From Natronospirillum sp. (GTDB taxonomy: Bacteria > Pseudomonadota > Gammaproteobacteria > Pseudomonadales > Natronospirillaceae): a DNA stretch of 64,000 nt. Shown here piece after piece: positions 47,166 through 56,978 of this stretch. The number at the start of each line of letters is the position of its first letter. The stretch's first letter is position 1. The notes beneath the pieces are model-generated. The model was not told where the DNA came from. It did not search any database and saw only the letters and a program-made list of their open reading frames with translations. The translations under genes were made by a program, and so were the position numbers. Location: the NCBI RefSeq assembly GCF_022565775.1, contig NZ_JAIUMC010000007.1, forward strand, positions 1 to 64,000. Reading direction: 5' to 3'.

Positions 47166-47385
47166 TTCTATTGTTTTCAATGACTTATAAACTTATACCA
47201 CTTTTGAGGTATTTTTGCTGCCCAGGTAAGTTCCCTATCCGGGTCGTACGCTGTTTCAAACTGGTGCTGTCTGCCCCAAAACGCAGCAGACCCGGACCGG
47301 CAGACGCAGTCGATGACTGGCCGACTCTTCACCACCTGTGGTTTAATGCAGAGCAGGTATGGGGAACAAAAGGATAATAAAAGCA

Positions 47386-47577
47386 ATGAAATTGTGGCTG
47401 GTAGTCCTGCTCACGGCGCTGTCTTCTCTGGTCGCCTGGATGTATGTGCAATTCGAGTTTCATGTCTCCTATCTGATTATCGCGGTTTCGTTTTTCGTCA
47501 CCGTCTACTATGGCCTGAACAAGGTCCTCGACAAACCAGAGGCCTCCGACAACTCCAGGCCCGGCCACAAGGACTGA
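47386..47577 (+). CDS. Small membrane protein upstream of mgtE
   Basis: A 63-residue protein with two hydrophobic segments (LWLVVLLTALSSLVAWMYV and VSYLIIAVSFFVTVYYGL) and a hydrophilic C-terminus. Of the two starts, ATG 47386 follows AGGA at 11 nt, and ATG 47359 (nine residues longer) follows AGAG at 5 nt; the first fits a membrane N-terminus better. It ends 6 bp before the mgtE ATG, so it is probably cotranscribed and may assist or regulate MgtE. No family recognised. Upstream, 47166-47385 holds an AT-rich promoter region and no magnesium riboswitch I can recognise. Confidence 0.7.
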   Translation: MKLWLVVLLTALSSLVAWMYVQFEFHVSYLIIAVSFFVTVYYGLNKVLDKPEASDNSRPGHKD

Positions 47578-47583
47578 TCCCTG

Positions 47584-48957
47584 ATGACTGATGGCGCTGA
47601 AGCTGCGTTCGACCAGCATGGAGCCCAGTTGCTCAGCGCCATTGATTCCAGTGACGGCGAGCGCATGGCGGAACTGGCCAATGAGATGCCGGCGCCCGAC
47701 TTTGCAGAGTTTGTGCGTGAGCACTCTCTGGACGTTACCGAGAAACTGCTGGCCTATCTCCCGATCGAACAGCGCGCCCGGGCGATAGGCTACTTCGGTC
47801 TTGAGGCACAGCAAGAACTGGCCCTGAACATGGCAGAGCCCATGCTGGCCGAGTTGCTTTCTCACATGAATGCCGATGAACGGGCTGACCTTTTCAACCT
47901 GCTGGACGACAGCCTGAAAGCCAGGGTTATGCGCCTGATGGCCCGCAACGAGCGGGAGGACCTGCGCCTGCTGGCCAGCTATGCCTCTGGGACAGCCGGT
48001 GCCTTGATGACCAGCGACTATGTTGCCGTGCCCGCCCGGTCCACGGTTGCCCAGGCTTTTGACATCATCCGCGCCACGGCGCCTTCAGCTGAAACTGTCT
48101 ACGACATCTATTGCATTGACCACATGGGCCGCCTGGTCGGTACTGTATCTCTGCGCCGACTGATGCTGGCGCGCAAGGAAGGTCGTCTGGAAAAAGTCAT
48201 GACCACGGATCTGGTCACCGCCACGGTCGATGAGCATCAGGAAGAAGTGGCCGATCAGATTGCCCGCTATGACTTGCTGGCCCTGCCAATCATTGATCTT
48301 GGCGGTCGTCTCGTGGGTATCGTGACCTACGATGACGCCATGGACGTGGCCGAGATGGAAGCCACAGAGGACATGCACCGAGGTGCCTCCGTGCAGCCCA
48401 TGGAGCAGAATCTCAGCTCTGCCAGCCTGTTCGCTGTCTACAAAAGCCGCGTTGTGTGGCTGGTTCTGCTGGTATTTGGCAATATCTTTTCCGGGGCAGG
48501 CATCGCTCATTTCGAGGACACGATTGCCGCCGAGGTCGCCCTGGTGTTCTTCCTTCCACTGCTGATCGGCAGCGGTGGCAACGCGGGCTCCCAATCCGCG
48601 ACACTGATCATTCGTGGTCTGGCAACCCGTGAAGTGCGTAGTGCAGACTGGTTGAAACTGTTCGGTCGTGAAGTGCTGATCGCCGCAGCACTCGGGCTGA
48701 CCATGGCCGTTGCGATCGCGCCCATCGGCGCCATCCGTGGTGGCGAGGTGATTGCCCTGATCGTCGGCATGACCATGGTGACTGTGGTCGTCTTCGGCAG
48801 CCTGGCCGGCCTGACGCTGCCCTTTTTGCTGCGTCGAGTTGGCTGGGACCCGGCCACAGCCAGCGCACCACTGGTTACAACGCTGATTGATGCTTGTGGT
48901 GTACTGATCTATTTCGGTATTGCGACCTGGCTGCTGGATCTGCCAGCGGCCCTATGA
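47584..48957 (+). CDS. mgtE: Magnesium transporter MgtE
   Basis: A 457-residue MgtE channel. The N domain (helical superhelix, about residues 20-130), two CBS domains (about 140-260, VYDIYCIDHMGRLVGTVSLRR and GRLVGIVTYDDAMD) and five C-terminal helices with the selectivity region GSGGNAGSQSATLIIRGLA are all present. The CBS and N domains sense cytosolic magnesium and close the pore. It is preceded by a coupled small membrane gene and followed by hemH after 15 bp. Confidence 0.94.
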   Translation: MTDGAEAAFDQHGAQLLSAIDSSDGERMAELANEMPAPDFAEFVREHSLDVTEKLLAYLPIEQRARAIGYFGLEAQQELALNMAEPMLAELLSHMNADERADLFNLLDDSLKARVMRLMARNEREDLRLLASYASGTAGALMTSDYVAVPARSTVAQAFDIIRATAPSAETVYDIYCIDHMGRLVGTVSLRRLMLARKEGRLEKVMTTDLVTATVDEHQEEVADQIARYDLLALPIIDLGGRLVGIVTYDDAMDVAEMEATEDMHRGASVQPMEQNLSSASLFAVYKSRVVWLVLLVFGNIFSGAGIAHFEDTIAAEVALVFFLPLLIGSGGNAGSQSATLIIRGLATREVRSADWLKLFGREVLIAAALGLTMAVAIAPIGAIRGGEVIALIVGMTMVTVVVFGSLAGLTLPFLLRRVGWDPATASAPLVTTLIDACGVLIYFGIATWLLDLPAAL

Positions 48958-48972
48958 TTGTCAGGAGATTTT

Positions 48973-50055
48973 GTGTTCAAGGGTATTGAAAATTACCGGC
49001 ACGACTCAGCTGCCAGGACCGGCATATTGCTGACCAACCTGGGCACCCCGGACGCCCCCGAACCGGGCGCCCTGCGCCGGTATCTCAAAGAGTTTTTATG
49101 GGACCCCCGCGTGGTCGAAGTGCCGCGCCCTGTCTGGTGGCTGATCCTGAACGGCATCATTCTGAATATTCGCCCGCGCCGCTCCGCCAAAGCCTATCAG
49201 ACGGTCTGGACGGAGCGCGGCTCACCCCTGCTGTTTCATACCCAGGATCAGTGCGATGCCATCCGCGCCTATATGAAGGGCCGCTATGGCGACCAGGTGG
49301 TGGTCGAATTCGCCATGCGCTACGGCAACCCGTCCATCGCGTCCGGACTGCAGAAGCTGGAGGACCAGGGTGTGCGCAAGCTGCTGGTGTTGCCGCTGTA
49401 TCCCCAGTACAGCGGTGCAACCACTGCCTCGACCTTTGATGCCATTGCACAGGATTTCAGCAGACGCCGCTGGCTGCCTGAGATGCGCTTTATCAATCAC
49501 TATCACGACTTTCCGCCCTTTATTGAAGCAATGGCACGGCATATTGAAGCCTACTGGAAAGAGCACGGCCGGGCAGACCGCCTGCTGATGTCCTACCACG
49601 GCGTGCCGAAAAAGTATCTGTTGCGCGGTGACCCCTACCACTGCGAGTGCCACAAGACCTCCCGACTGCTGGCCGAAAGACTGGGCCTGGGCAAGGATGA
49701 CTACATGACCACCTTCCAGTCCCGCTTCGGGCGCGAGGAATGGCTGAAGCCCTACACGGACCATACCCTGCAGGCACTGCCTGGCCAGGGCGTCAAATCG
49801 GTACAGGTCATCTGCCCCGGCTTTGCCGCTGACTGCCTGGAGACCATCGAAGAAATCGGCGAGGAAAACCGGGAGTATTTCATGGAAGCTGGCGGTCAGG
49901 ACTATCAGTACATTCCCTGCATGAACGCAGAGCAGGGCCATGTTGATGCGCTGACCGCCCTGCTGGAACAGCACCTGAAAGGCTGGGAGCCGCTGGCTGA
50001 GCTGGATCGGTCGGCGACCAGGGAAGAAGCCATGCAGATGGGCGCCGAGGTTTAG
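48973..50055 (+). CDS. hemH: Ferrochelatase
   Basis: A 360-residue ferrochelatase that inserts ferrous iron into protoporphyrin IX, the last step of haem synthesis. GILLTNLGTPDAP, the catalytic His motif SYHGVPKKY and VQVICPGFAADCLETIEEI are intact. AGGAG lies 5 nt before the GTG at 48973; the TTG at 48958 of the ORF track would overlap this Shine-Dalgarno, so the GTG start is used. The gene is followed by REP-like DNA. Confidence 0.94.
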   Translation: MFKGIENYRHDSAARTGILLTNLGTPDAPEPGALRRYLKEFLWDPRVVEVPRPVWWLILNGIILNIRPRRSAKAYQTVWTERGSPLLFHTQDQCDAIRAYMKGRYGDQVVVEFAMRYGNPSIASGLQKLEDQGVRKLLVLPLYPQYSGATTASTFDAIAQDFSRRRWLPEMRFINHYHDFPPFIEAMARHIEAYWKEHGRADRLLMSYHGVPKKYLLRGDPYHCECHKTSRLLAERLGLGKDDYMTTFQSRFGREEWLKPYTDHTLQALPGQGVKSVQVICPGFAADCLETIEEIGEENREYFMEAGGQDYQYIPCMNAEQGHVDALTALLEQHLKGWEPLAELDRSATREEAMQMGAEV

Positions 50056-50056
50056 G

Positions 50057-50140
50057 CTGTGCGGTCCGACATTTCGGGGCTTGCTCACGCATTCGGGCCC
50101 AGGCACCGTGCGTGGCCGAGGGCCACAGCCTACTCGCCTA
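50057..50140. repeat. REP-like element after hemH
   Basis: Contains GCTTGCTCACGCATTC and GTGGCCGAGGGCCACAGCCTAC, the two halves found in inverse orientation in the arrays at 32.0 and 51.0 kb. It fills most of the 184-bp gap before the enoyl-CoA hydratase gene. Confidence 0.7.
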
Positions 50141-50239
50141 TTCTTGCCTCAGGGTCATCAATACCCTTTCCTGCCCTTCCCGCCCGCGTCGCACCCGATT
50201 AAGCTCAACTGATCATCCGAGAAAGGCTGCAGAACCACT

Positions 50240-50983
50240 ATGACCGATCCCATACTTGCCTCGCGCGACGGCGCCGTATTGACGCTGCGTTTCAATCGCC
50301 CCGACAAGAAAAACGCCATCACCCAGGCCATGTACTCAACACTGGCGGATGAACTGGAAGCTGCGGCAACAGACGATAAAGTCCGCGTCGTGGTGTTTGC
50401 CGGCCAGGCCGATTGTTTCACGGCGGGCAACGACCTCAAGGACTTCATGACCGGGGTGAAGGATTTTGCCAATGCACCGGTATTGCGTTTTCTCCGCACT
50501 GCGGCTGTTTTTCCCAAGCCCATGCTCGCCAGCGTCAACGGCCATGCAGTGGGAATAGGCACCACGCTGCTGCTGCACTGTGATCTGGTATGCCTGGGCA
50601 CAGAGGCCAAACTGCAACTCCCCTTTGTCAGCCTCGGTTTGGTGCCGGAGTTTGCCTCGTCACTGATACTGCCGCGCCTGGTCGGTTACCCGAAAGCCGC
50701 CGAATGGCTACTCACCGGCCAGCCTTTCGGCGCAGAGGAAGCCCTGCAGGCCGGTATGGTCAATCGGGTAACCGCACCTGAGGATGTTGATACTGTGGTC
50801 ACGGAGTGGGCGCAGAGCATGGCCGAACAGCCCCCACAGGCCCTGCAGGCGGCGCGTCGTCTGATGCGGGCACCGACACAGGCAGAAACCCTGCAGGCCA
50901 TCGAGAATGAAGCCGAGGTGTTCGCCGAACGACTGCAGAGCCGCGAATTCCAGCAGCGCGTCGCCGCGTTCTTCAAGCGATAG
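50240..50983 (+). CDS. Enoyl-CoA hydratase/isomerase family protein
   Basis: A 247-residue crotonase-fold enzyme. The oxyanion-hole elements are FTAGNDLKDF and AVGIGTTLLLHCDLV; the second catalytic region is LGLVPEFASSLILPRLVG, with one glutamate, while the usual first glutamate is not present at its normal place. This suggests an isomerase or a non-hydratase function in the superfamily. A position opposite mmsA, across a repeat, hints at branched-chain or fatty-acid breakdown. It has its own start with GAGAAAGG-like Shine-Dalgarno upstream. Confidence 0.87.
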   Translation: MTDPILASRDGAVLTLRFNRPDKKNAITQAMYSTLADELEAAATDDKVRVVVFAGQADCFTAGNDLKDFMTGVKDFANAPVLRFLRTAAVFPKPMLASVNGHAVGIGTTLLLHCDLVCLGTEAKLQLPFVSLGLVPEFASSLILPRLVGYPKAAEWLLTGQPFGAEEALQAGMVNRVTAPEDVDTVVTEWAQSMAEQPPQALQAARRLMRAPTQAETLQAIENEAEVFAERLQSREFQQRVAAFFKR

Positions 50984-50987
50984 GCAA

Positions 50988-51140
50988 CGCAAGCGTGGCC
51001 AAGGGCCACGGCCTGCAAATGTGGCGGCGTCTGTAGGCTGTGAGCCTTGCTCACGCATTCTGGCCGAAGCACCCTACGTGGCCAAGGGCCACAGCCTACA
51101 GATTTTTGCGAGGCCAAGGCCCACGGCCTACAGGTGGGCC
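50988..51140. repeat. REP-like array between convergent genes
   Basis: Three related units in 150 bp: GTGGCCAAGGGCCACGGCCT, then GTAGGCTGTGAGCCTTGCTCAC, then CGTGGCCAAGGGCCACAGCC and a degenerate fourth. Units alternate between the GGCC-type and the CTTGCTCAC-type halves as in the 32-kb array. It lies between the convergent ECH and mmsA genes, a position where such elements can attenuate transcription. Confidence 0.75.
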
Positions 51141-51145
51141 GCAGC

Positions 51146-52648
<1,503 letters not shown>

Positions 52649-52758
52649 CAGTTTCACCTGTCTGGCTGTCGCGAAGGCTGCAAGCCTGAAAGATCTGAAA
52701 ATCAGGCTGCATCTAAATACTCAAAATATTTTACACAATGTCTGATTTATAGAACACC

Positions 52759-52777
52759 CGTATCTGCAACAGATGCG
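52759..52777 (-). terminator. Possible hairpin downstream of the TSUP gene
   Basis: CGTATCTG/CAGATGCG, 8 pairs with one G-U and a CAA loop, 12 bp past the stop of the minus-strand TSUP gene. No clear U-tract follows, so this is tentative. Confidence 0.3.
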
Positions 52778-52788
52778 TTCAGGCTATT

Positions 52789-53550
52789 TCAAAACCAGAG
52801 ATTCGTCACGCCCTGGTACAAGAGCCGTCCGCCGGTAATCAGCAGAAACGCGTAGCAAATACGGTAGAAGACAAAGATGGAGATGCGCTTGTGCAGCCAG
52901 TAACCACTGTAAACCCCGAAAATGGCCAGAGGTCCCAGCACCAGCGCTGTCATCAGGTTGGTGGTATCGAACTGACCCAGAAGCGCATAGGGCACCAACT
53001 TGACGTAATTGACCACAGTAAAGAACATCACGGTGGTACCCACAAACAGGGTCTTGTCCAGTCGCTGGGGCAGCAGATACATATTCATTGGCGGGCCGCC
53101 GGCATGGGCAGAGAAACTGGTAAAGCCGGCGACTGTTGACCAGAAGGTGCCCCTGGTCCAACTCGGGAGTGCGGGGGTGCTGCCCTCAGGTGCCCGATTC
53201 AGGTAATAGTTCAACGCGAAGACGACCGCGATCACGCCGATCAGGATGCGCAGGTGGTCGTCACTGACCCAACGGTAGGTCAAAAAGGCGATCAGGATAC
53301 CCAGTACCGAGCCGGGAATCATGATCAGGATATTGCGGTTGTCCCATTTCTTCCAGAAGGCCTTCAGGCCGGCCAGATCCATGATGCACAGAATGGGCAG
53401 CATGATGGCCGCAGCCTGGAACGGCGGTATTACCAGGGCCATCAGTGGTACCGCCATCACTCCCACCCCACCTCCAAAGCCGCCCTTGGAAATACCGGCA
53501 ATCATGACGGCAAAAAAGGCAGAGAGGTAAAACAGCGGCTCCTGGATCAT
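52789..53550 (-). CDS. TSUP (TauE/SafE) family anion transporter
   Basis: A 253-residue inner-membrane protein with about eight helices and two internally repeated TauE/SafE halves (GISKGGFGGGVGVMAVPLMAL and GFTSFSAHAGGPPMNMYLLPQ). The family exports or imports sulfite, sulfoacetate or related organosulfur anions. AGGAAG lies 7 nt before the ATG at 53550, so I prefer it to the ORF track's 53574. It is divergent from the flavoprotein gene; no sulfur-metabolism gene is adjacent. Confidence 0.87.
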   Translation of the reverse strand: MIQEPLFYLSAFFAVMIAGISKGGFGGGVGVMAVPLMALVIPPFQAAAIMLPILCIMDLAGLKAFWKKWDNRNILIMIPGSVLGILIAFLTYRWVSDDHLRILIGVIAVVFALNYYLNRAPEGSTPALPSWTRGTFWSTVAGFTSFSAHAGGPPMNMYLLPQRLDKTLFVGTTVMFFTVVNYVKLVPYALLGQFDTTNLMTALVLGPLAIFGVYSGYWLHKRISIFVFYRICYAFLLITGGRLLYQGVTNLWF

Positions 53551-53716
53551 CGGCACTTCCTGCAGTGACAGCACGCGAAAGCGCCGACTATAACAAAGCC
53601 AATCCGGCTTTTGGGATCATTTTATGATGACTGTTCAGGTGGCATCCGAAAGCCAGAGAGGTGACAATAGGCGCCATAATCAGAAACGACCGACCTGTCA
53701 GCGGAGGACCCAGCAA

Positions 53717-54952
53717 ATGAAATCAGGCATGGTGATTGTAGGAGCCGGCGAAGCCGGTGTTCGCGCAGCCGTTACCTTGCGCCAGCAGGGCTGGGACGGC
53801 CCTGTAACCCTTTTGGGTGAAGAGCCCCATACCCCCTATGAGCGCCCTCCCCTGTCCAAGGACTATCTCACCGGTGCGGATCGAAAACTCACAAGTATTG
53901 GCGGAACCAACCAGTTTGAGGCCCTGGAAATCAATTTCCGGCCCAGCGTCACGGTGGAGGCCATTCGCCGCGAAGACCGGACACTGATCACCCGGGATGG
54001 TGAAACGCTGCAGTATGAAAAATTGCTGCTGGCCACCGGCGCCAGTGCGCGCAGAGTCCGTATCCCCAAGGTCCCGGACCCCTCCATACTGCTACTGCGC
54101 TCGGTGAACGATTCTGACCGTATCCGGGAACGCATGCGCGAAGGACTGAATGTGGTAATGGTCGGCGGTGGGTTTATCGGCCTCGAAGTGGCCGCCTCGC
54201 TGCGCAGCCACGGTGCCATCGTGCATGTGCTGGAGTTGCAGGATGAACTGATGAAACGGGCGGTACCGGCATCCATCGCGCAGATCATTCGCCAGGAACA
54301 TCAGAACCAGGGGGTTCATATCCACCTGTCCACCCGGGTCTCGGACGTCAACACGCGTCATGACCGGCGCATGCTGACCCTGTCGAACGGTCAGACCATC
54401 CAGGCCGACATGATTATCGCGGGCGTCGGCGCGGCACCCAGCACCGGCCTGGCTGAGTCGGCCGGACTCAGGATCGAAAATGGCATCGCAGTCGATGCCG
54501 GCATGGCGACGGAAGACCCGCATATATTTGCCGCCGGAGACTGCTGTTCCTTCCCTCACCCTCTGTATGACAACAATCGTATGCGGCTTGAGTCCTGGCG
54601 TTGTGCGCAGGAACAGGGCGAAGTCGCGGCACTGAATATGCTGGGCAAGGGCGAGACCTACATGAAAGCGCCCTGGTTCTGGTCCAACCAGTTTGATCTG
54701 GGCCTGCAGATTGCCGGCTTGCCGGATCAGGGCAGCGAAGAGGTCGTGCGACAGATTGATGACCGGTCGCTGCTGCACTTCAGTCTGCGCGCGGATGGCA
54801 CCTTGGCCGGCGCTGCCGGCGTGGCGCCGGGCAATGCCATCGCACGGGACATCAAGATATGCGAACGCCTGATCAATGGTGGCAGCAAGCCGGATCCGGC
54901 GGTACTGTCTGACCCCGGTGCGCCCCTGAAGCCGCTGTTGCAGGCGGGCTGA
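53717..54952 (+). CDS. FAD-dependent ferredoxin/rubredoxin reductase-like oxidoreductase
   Basis: A 411-residue two-dinucleotide-binding flavoprotein. The FAD motif is VIVGAGEAGVRAA, the NAD(P) motif MVGGGFIGLEVAASL, and the second FAD site HIFAAGDCCSFPHP. The C-terminal reductase-interface domain is complete. Members transfer electrons from NAD(P)H to ferredoxins or rubredoxins that serve P450s or dioxygenases; no partner gene is near. ATG 53717 is preceded by GGAGG at 9 nt. The AT-rich satD operator region begins 48 bp after the stop. Confidence 0.9.
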   Translation: MKSGMVIVGAGEAGVRAAVTLRQQGWDGPVTLLGEEPHTPYERPPLSKDYLTGADRKLTSIGGTNQFEALEINFRPSVTVEAIRREDRTLITRDGETLQYEKLLLATGASARRVRIPKVPDPSILLLRSVNDSDRIRERMREGLNVVMVGGGFIGLEVAASLRSHGAIVHVLELQDELMKRAVPASIAQIIRQEHQNQGVHIHLSTRVSDVNTRHDRRMLTLSNGQTIQADMIIAGVGAAPSTGLAESAGLRIENGIAVDAGMATEDPHIFAAGDCCSFPHPLYDNNRMRLESWRCAQEQGEVAALNMLGKGETYMKAPWFWSNQFDLGLQIAGLPDQGSEEVVRQIDDRSLLHFSLRADGTLAGAAGVAPGNAIARDIKICERLINGGSKPDPAVLSDPGAPLKPLLQAG

Positions 54953-55000
54953 CGGCAGACCAAGAGCTGCTTCCTGCACGGTGCGGTGCGGTGCGTCGAT

Positions 55001-55073
55001 TAAACCAAAATAGTTTACTTTCTTTTTTTAAACCATTATTGTTTAATTTCTGAAGGTAAACCATAGTGATTTA
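55001..55073 (+). promoter_or_regulatory. Three phased 17-bp operators upstream of satD-like gene
   Basis: Three imperfect palindromes start at 55001, 55029 and 55057, exactly 28 bp apart. Each has the perfect left arm TAAACCA and a right arm one base away from its complement (TAGTTTA, TTGTTTA, TGATTTA), separated by 3 bp. The third ends 2 bp before the ATG and covers the region where a ribosome-binding site should be, so binding there could block translation or transcription. The arms are A+T-rich against a GC-rich background. Confidence 0.75.
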
Positions 55074-55075
55074 AT

Positions 55076-55720
55076 ATGGCCCAGCAACGCTATCTGGTCG
55101 TGATTGGCGATCTGATCAGTTCCCGGGACGCCGCAGATCGGGGCGAGCTGCAGCGTCGCTTGGCGCAGTGCCTGCTGACGCTGAACAAACCTGCTCCGGA
55201 AGGGCTGGCATCACCCTATACCATTACCCTGGGTGATGAGTTTCAGGCCGTGCGCACCCGCTCGGACAGGCTGTGGTTCGAACTGATGCACATTCAGAAA
55301 GCACTGCTGCCGGCGCGGGTTCGCTTTTCGCTGGGTCTGGGCGAGATAGCCACACCCATCAATCGGGAGCAGGCGCTGGGCATGGATGGCAAAGCCTTTT
55401 ACCACGCCCGGGACGGCATGGAGCGGCTCAAGGGACAGGCTCGAACGCTGGCCATCACCGGACTGGCTGACGCAGACCAGCGCTGGGCCGACGCGCTGCT
55501 GCAGGTGATCGGCAGCATGAGCGCAAAGTGGCGGGCCAACCGCTACGAGATTCTGTGCCGCCTGCTGATGGACCAGACGCCAGCGGATATCGCCGCGGCA
55601 CTGGAAATCAGTATTCAGGCGGTGTATCAGAATATCCGGGATGGTGAGCTGGAGCTGATCATGGCGTTGTTCGCCCTGCTGGATACACTGCTTGAACCCA
55701 GTTTCGACCACAAGGATTGA
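55076..55720 (+). CDS. SatD family protein with C-terminal helix-turn-helix
   Basis: A 214-residue SatD-family protein. The N-terminal YLVVIGDLISSRD and TLGDEFQAV and the middle RVRFSLGLGEIATPINREQALGMDG match the SatD domain, named from a streptococcal acid-tolerance locus but of unknown activity. The last 60 residues contain a sigma-factor-region-4-like helix-turn-helix (TPADIAAALEISIQAVYQNIRDGELE), so the protein may bind DNA, possibly the three operators in front of its own gene. It is followed after 7 bp by a membrane-protein gene. Confidence 0.83.
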   Translation: MAQQRYLVVIGDLISSRDAADRGELQRRLAQCLLTLNKPAPEGLASPYTITLGDEFQAVRTRSDRLWFELMHIQKALLPARVRFSLGLGEIATPINREQALGMDGKAFYHARDGMERLKGQARTLAITGLADADQRWADALLQVIGSMSAKWRANRYEILCRLLMDQTPADIAAALEISIQAVYQNIRDGELELIMALFALLDTLLEPSFDHKD

Positions 55721-55727
55721 ACCGCAT

Positions 55728-56435
55728 ATGGGCGCTCTGCTGTTTTTCACACTGCTGGTCATGATCCGCTGGGGCCTGCCCGACAAACCGGCCTCGGTCA
55801 GGCGGCTGGCCGTGCTGGCGGTACTCACCCTGCTGGCAGCGCTGGCAACACTGCAGCTGTCGGCAGGCTGGGTGTTGCTGACCCTGTGCATTCTTGCCCT
55901 GCATGCGCTGCCGGAACGCCTGCTGGCTGCCCGCCACCTCAACCTGAGTCGACTGCTGGCACTGCTGATGTCGGCCCTGCTGCTGATCCTGTTCTACTAT
56001 ATCCCGGGGACTGCAATCGGCATTGCCAGCACGGAGCCACTGGCTGCCCTGCCCGACCTGGCAACCAAATATCTGGCCATGGTTCTGGGCGGGCTGCTGC
56101 TCGCCAACGAAGCCAACTATCTGATTCGCGTTGTCTTTCAGCGCTTTCATCTGGAGCCCATGCAGGCCTCCTCGGACCAGAACGAGCCAGCGACCATTGA
56201 CCAGCAGGAATACAACGCAGGTCGCATCATCGGTATTCTGGAGCGCTGGATCATCTATCTGGTGGTGGTCACTGCCCAGTACTACACCATCATTGCCCTG
56301 ATCATTGCGGCCAAGGGCTTCGCCCGTTTCCGCCAGATGGATGAAAGACCCTTTGCCGAATACGTGCTGATTGGCACCCTGCTCTCCACTCTGCTGACCA
56401 TCGTGATTGCAGAGGTGGTACTGCGGCTACATTGA
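55728..56435 (+). CDS. Polytopic membrane protein associated with SatD
   Basis: A 235-residue inner-membrane protein with about six hydrophobic segments, e.g. LAVLAVLTLLAALATLQLSA, LLALLMSALLLILFYYIPG and the C-terminal LLSTLLTIVIAEVVLRLH. A membrane gene following satD is common in other bacteria. ATG 55728 is used as the ORF track's earlier start lies inside satD. No enzymatic motif or named family is recognised; a role as transporter or regulator partner of SatD is open. Confidence 0.78.
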   Translation: MGALLFFTLLVMIRWGLPDKPASVRRLAVLAVLTLLAALATLQLSAGWVLLTLCILALHALPERLLAARHLNLSRLLALLMSALLLILFYYIPGTAIGIASTEPLAALPDLATKYLAMVLGGLLLANEANYLIRVVFQRFHLEPMQASSDQNEPATIDQQEYNAGRIIGILERWIIYLVVVTAQYYTIIALIIAAKGFARFRQMDERPFAEYVLIGTLLSTLLTIVIAEVVLRLH

Positions 56436-56450
56436 ATTGAATTGAACTGA
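56431..56450 (+). repeat. ATTGA tandem repeat at the stop of the membrane gene
   Basis: ATTGA three times followed by ACTGA, spanning the TGA stop of the membrane-protein gene and ending 18 bp before the GNAT ATG. A slippage-prone 5-nt unit, but outside coding sequence except for the stop. Confidence 0.5.
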
Positions 56451-56468
56451 AAGGAAACCCGATCTCCC

Positions 56469-56954
56469 ATGTCTGAACTGACCATTGTCCCCGCCCGTCC
56501 CGACCAGGTCCCTGTTATTATGGGCTTTATTCGCGCTCTGGCCATTTATGAGAACGCGGAGGATCAGGTTGAAGCCACCGAAGAAGACATTCAGCAGGCG
56601 CTGTTTGGCGAAGATGCAACGACCCACGGTGTGATCTGCTTTATGGGTGACCAGCCGGTGGGCTTTGCCATCTATTTTTTCAACTTCTCAACCTGGACCG
56701 GCAAGCGGGGCATCTATCTCGAGGATCTTTTCGTGGACCCGGAGTACCGGGGACACGGGGCCGGGAAAGCACTGCTGCAGTACCTGGCCAAACTGGCGCT
56801 CGACAAGGACTGCCGCCGTTTCGAGTGGAGCGTACTGGACTGGAACACGCCGTCGATCGCCTTCTACGAGTCGCTGGGGGCCCGTCCCATGTCGGAATGG
56901 ATTGGCTATCGAGTGGATGGCGAGGCGCTGGAGCGCCTCGCGCAGGGAGTATAG
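56469..56954 (+). CDS. GNAT family N-acetyltransferase (diamine/SSAT-like)
   Basis: A 161-residue GNAT enzyme. The acetyl-CoA motif is DPEYRGHGAGKALL, preceded by GIYLEDLFV and followed by RFEWSVLDWNTPSIAFYESLGA, the block order of spermidine/spermine and thialysine acetyltransferases. The small-molecule amine acceptor is inferred by family. It closes the satD-membrane protein-GNAT run, with AAGGAAA upstream of its ATG. Confidence 0.9.
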   Translation: MSELTIVPARPDQVPVIMGFIRALAIYENAEDQVEATEEDIQQALFGEDATTHGVICFMGDQPVGFAIYFFNFSTWTGKRGIYLEDLFVDPEYRGHGAGKALLQYLAKLALDKDCRRFEWSVLDWNTPSIAFYESLGARPMSEWIGYRVDGEALERLAQGV

Positions 56955-56978
56955 CGCACCGGTGGGCACTGTGTCCGG

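Noticed and set aside
46879-47385. Magnesium (M-box) or other riboswitch in the leader of the mgtE operon
   Set aside because: No conserved M-box or yybP-ykoY core could be recognised; the U-tract of the strongest hairpin is on the opposite strand.
55001-55073. Evenly spaced repeats as a CRISPR array or iteron origin
   Set aside because: Only three 17-bp units with 11-bp gaps, no Cas genes and no replication protein; the position before a start codon fits operators.
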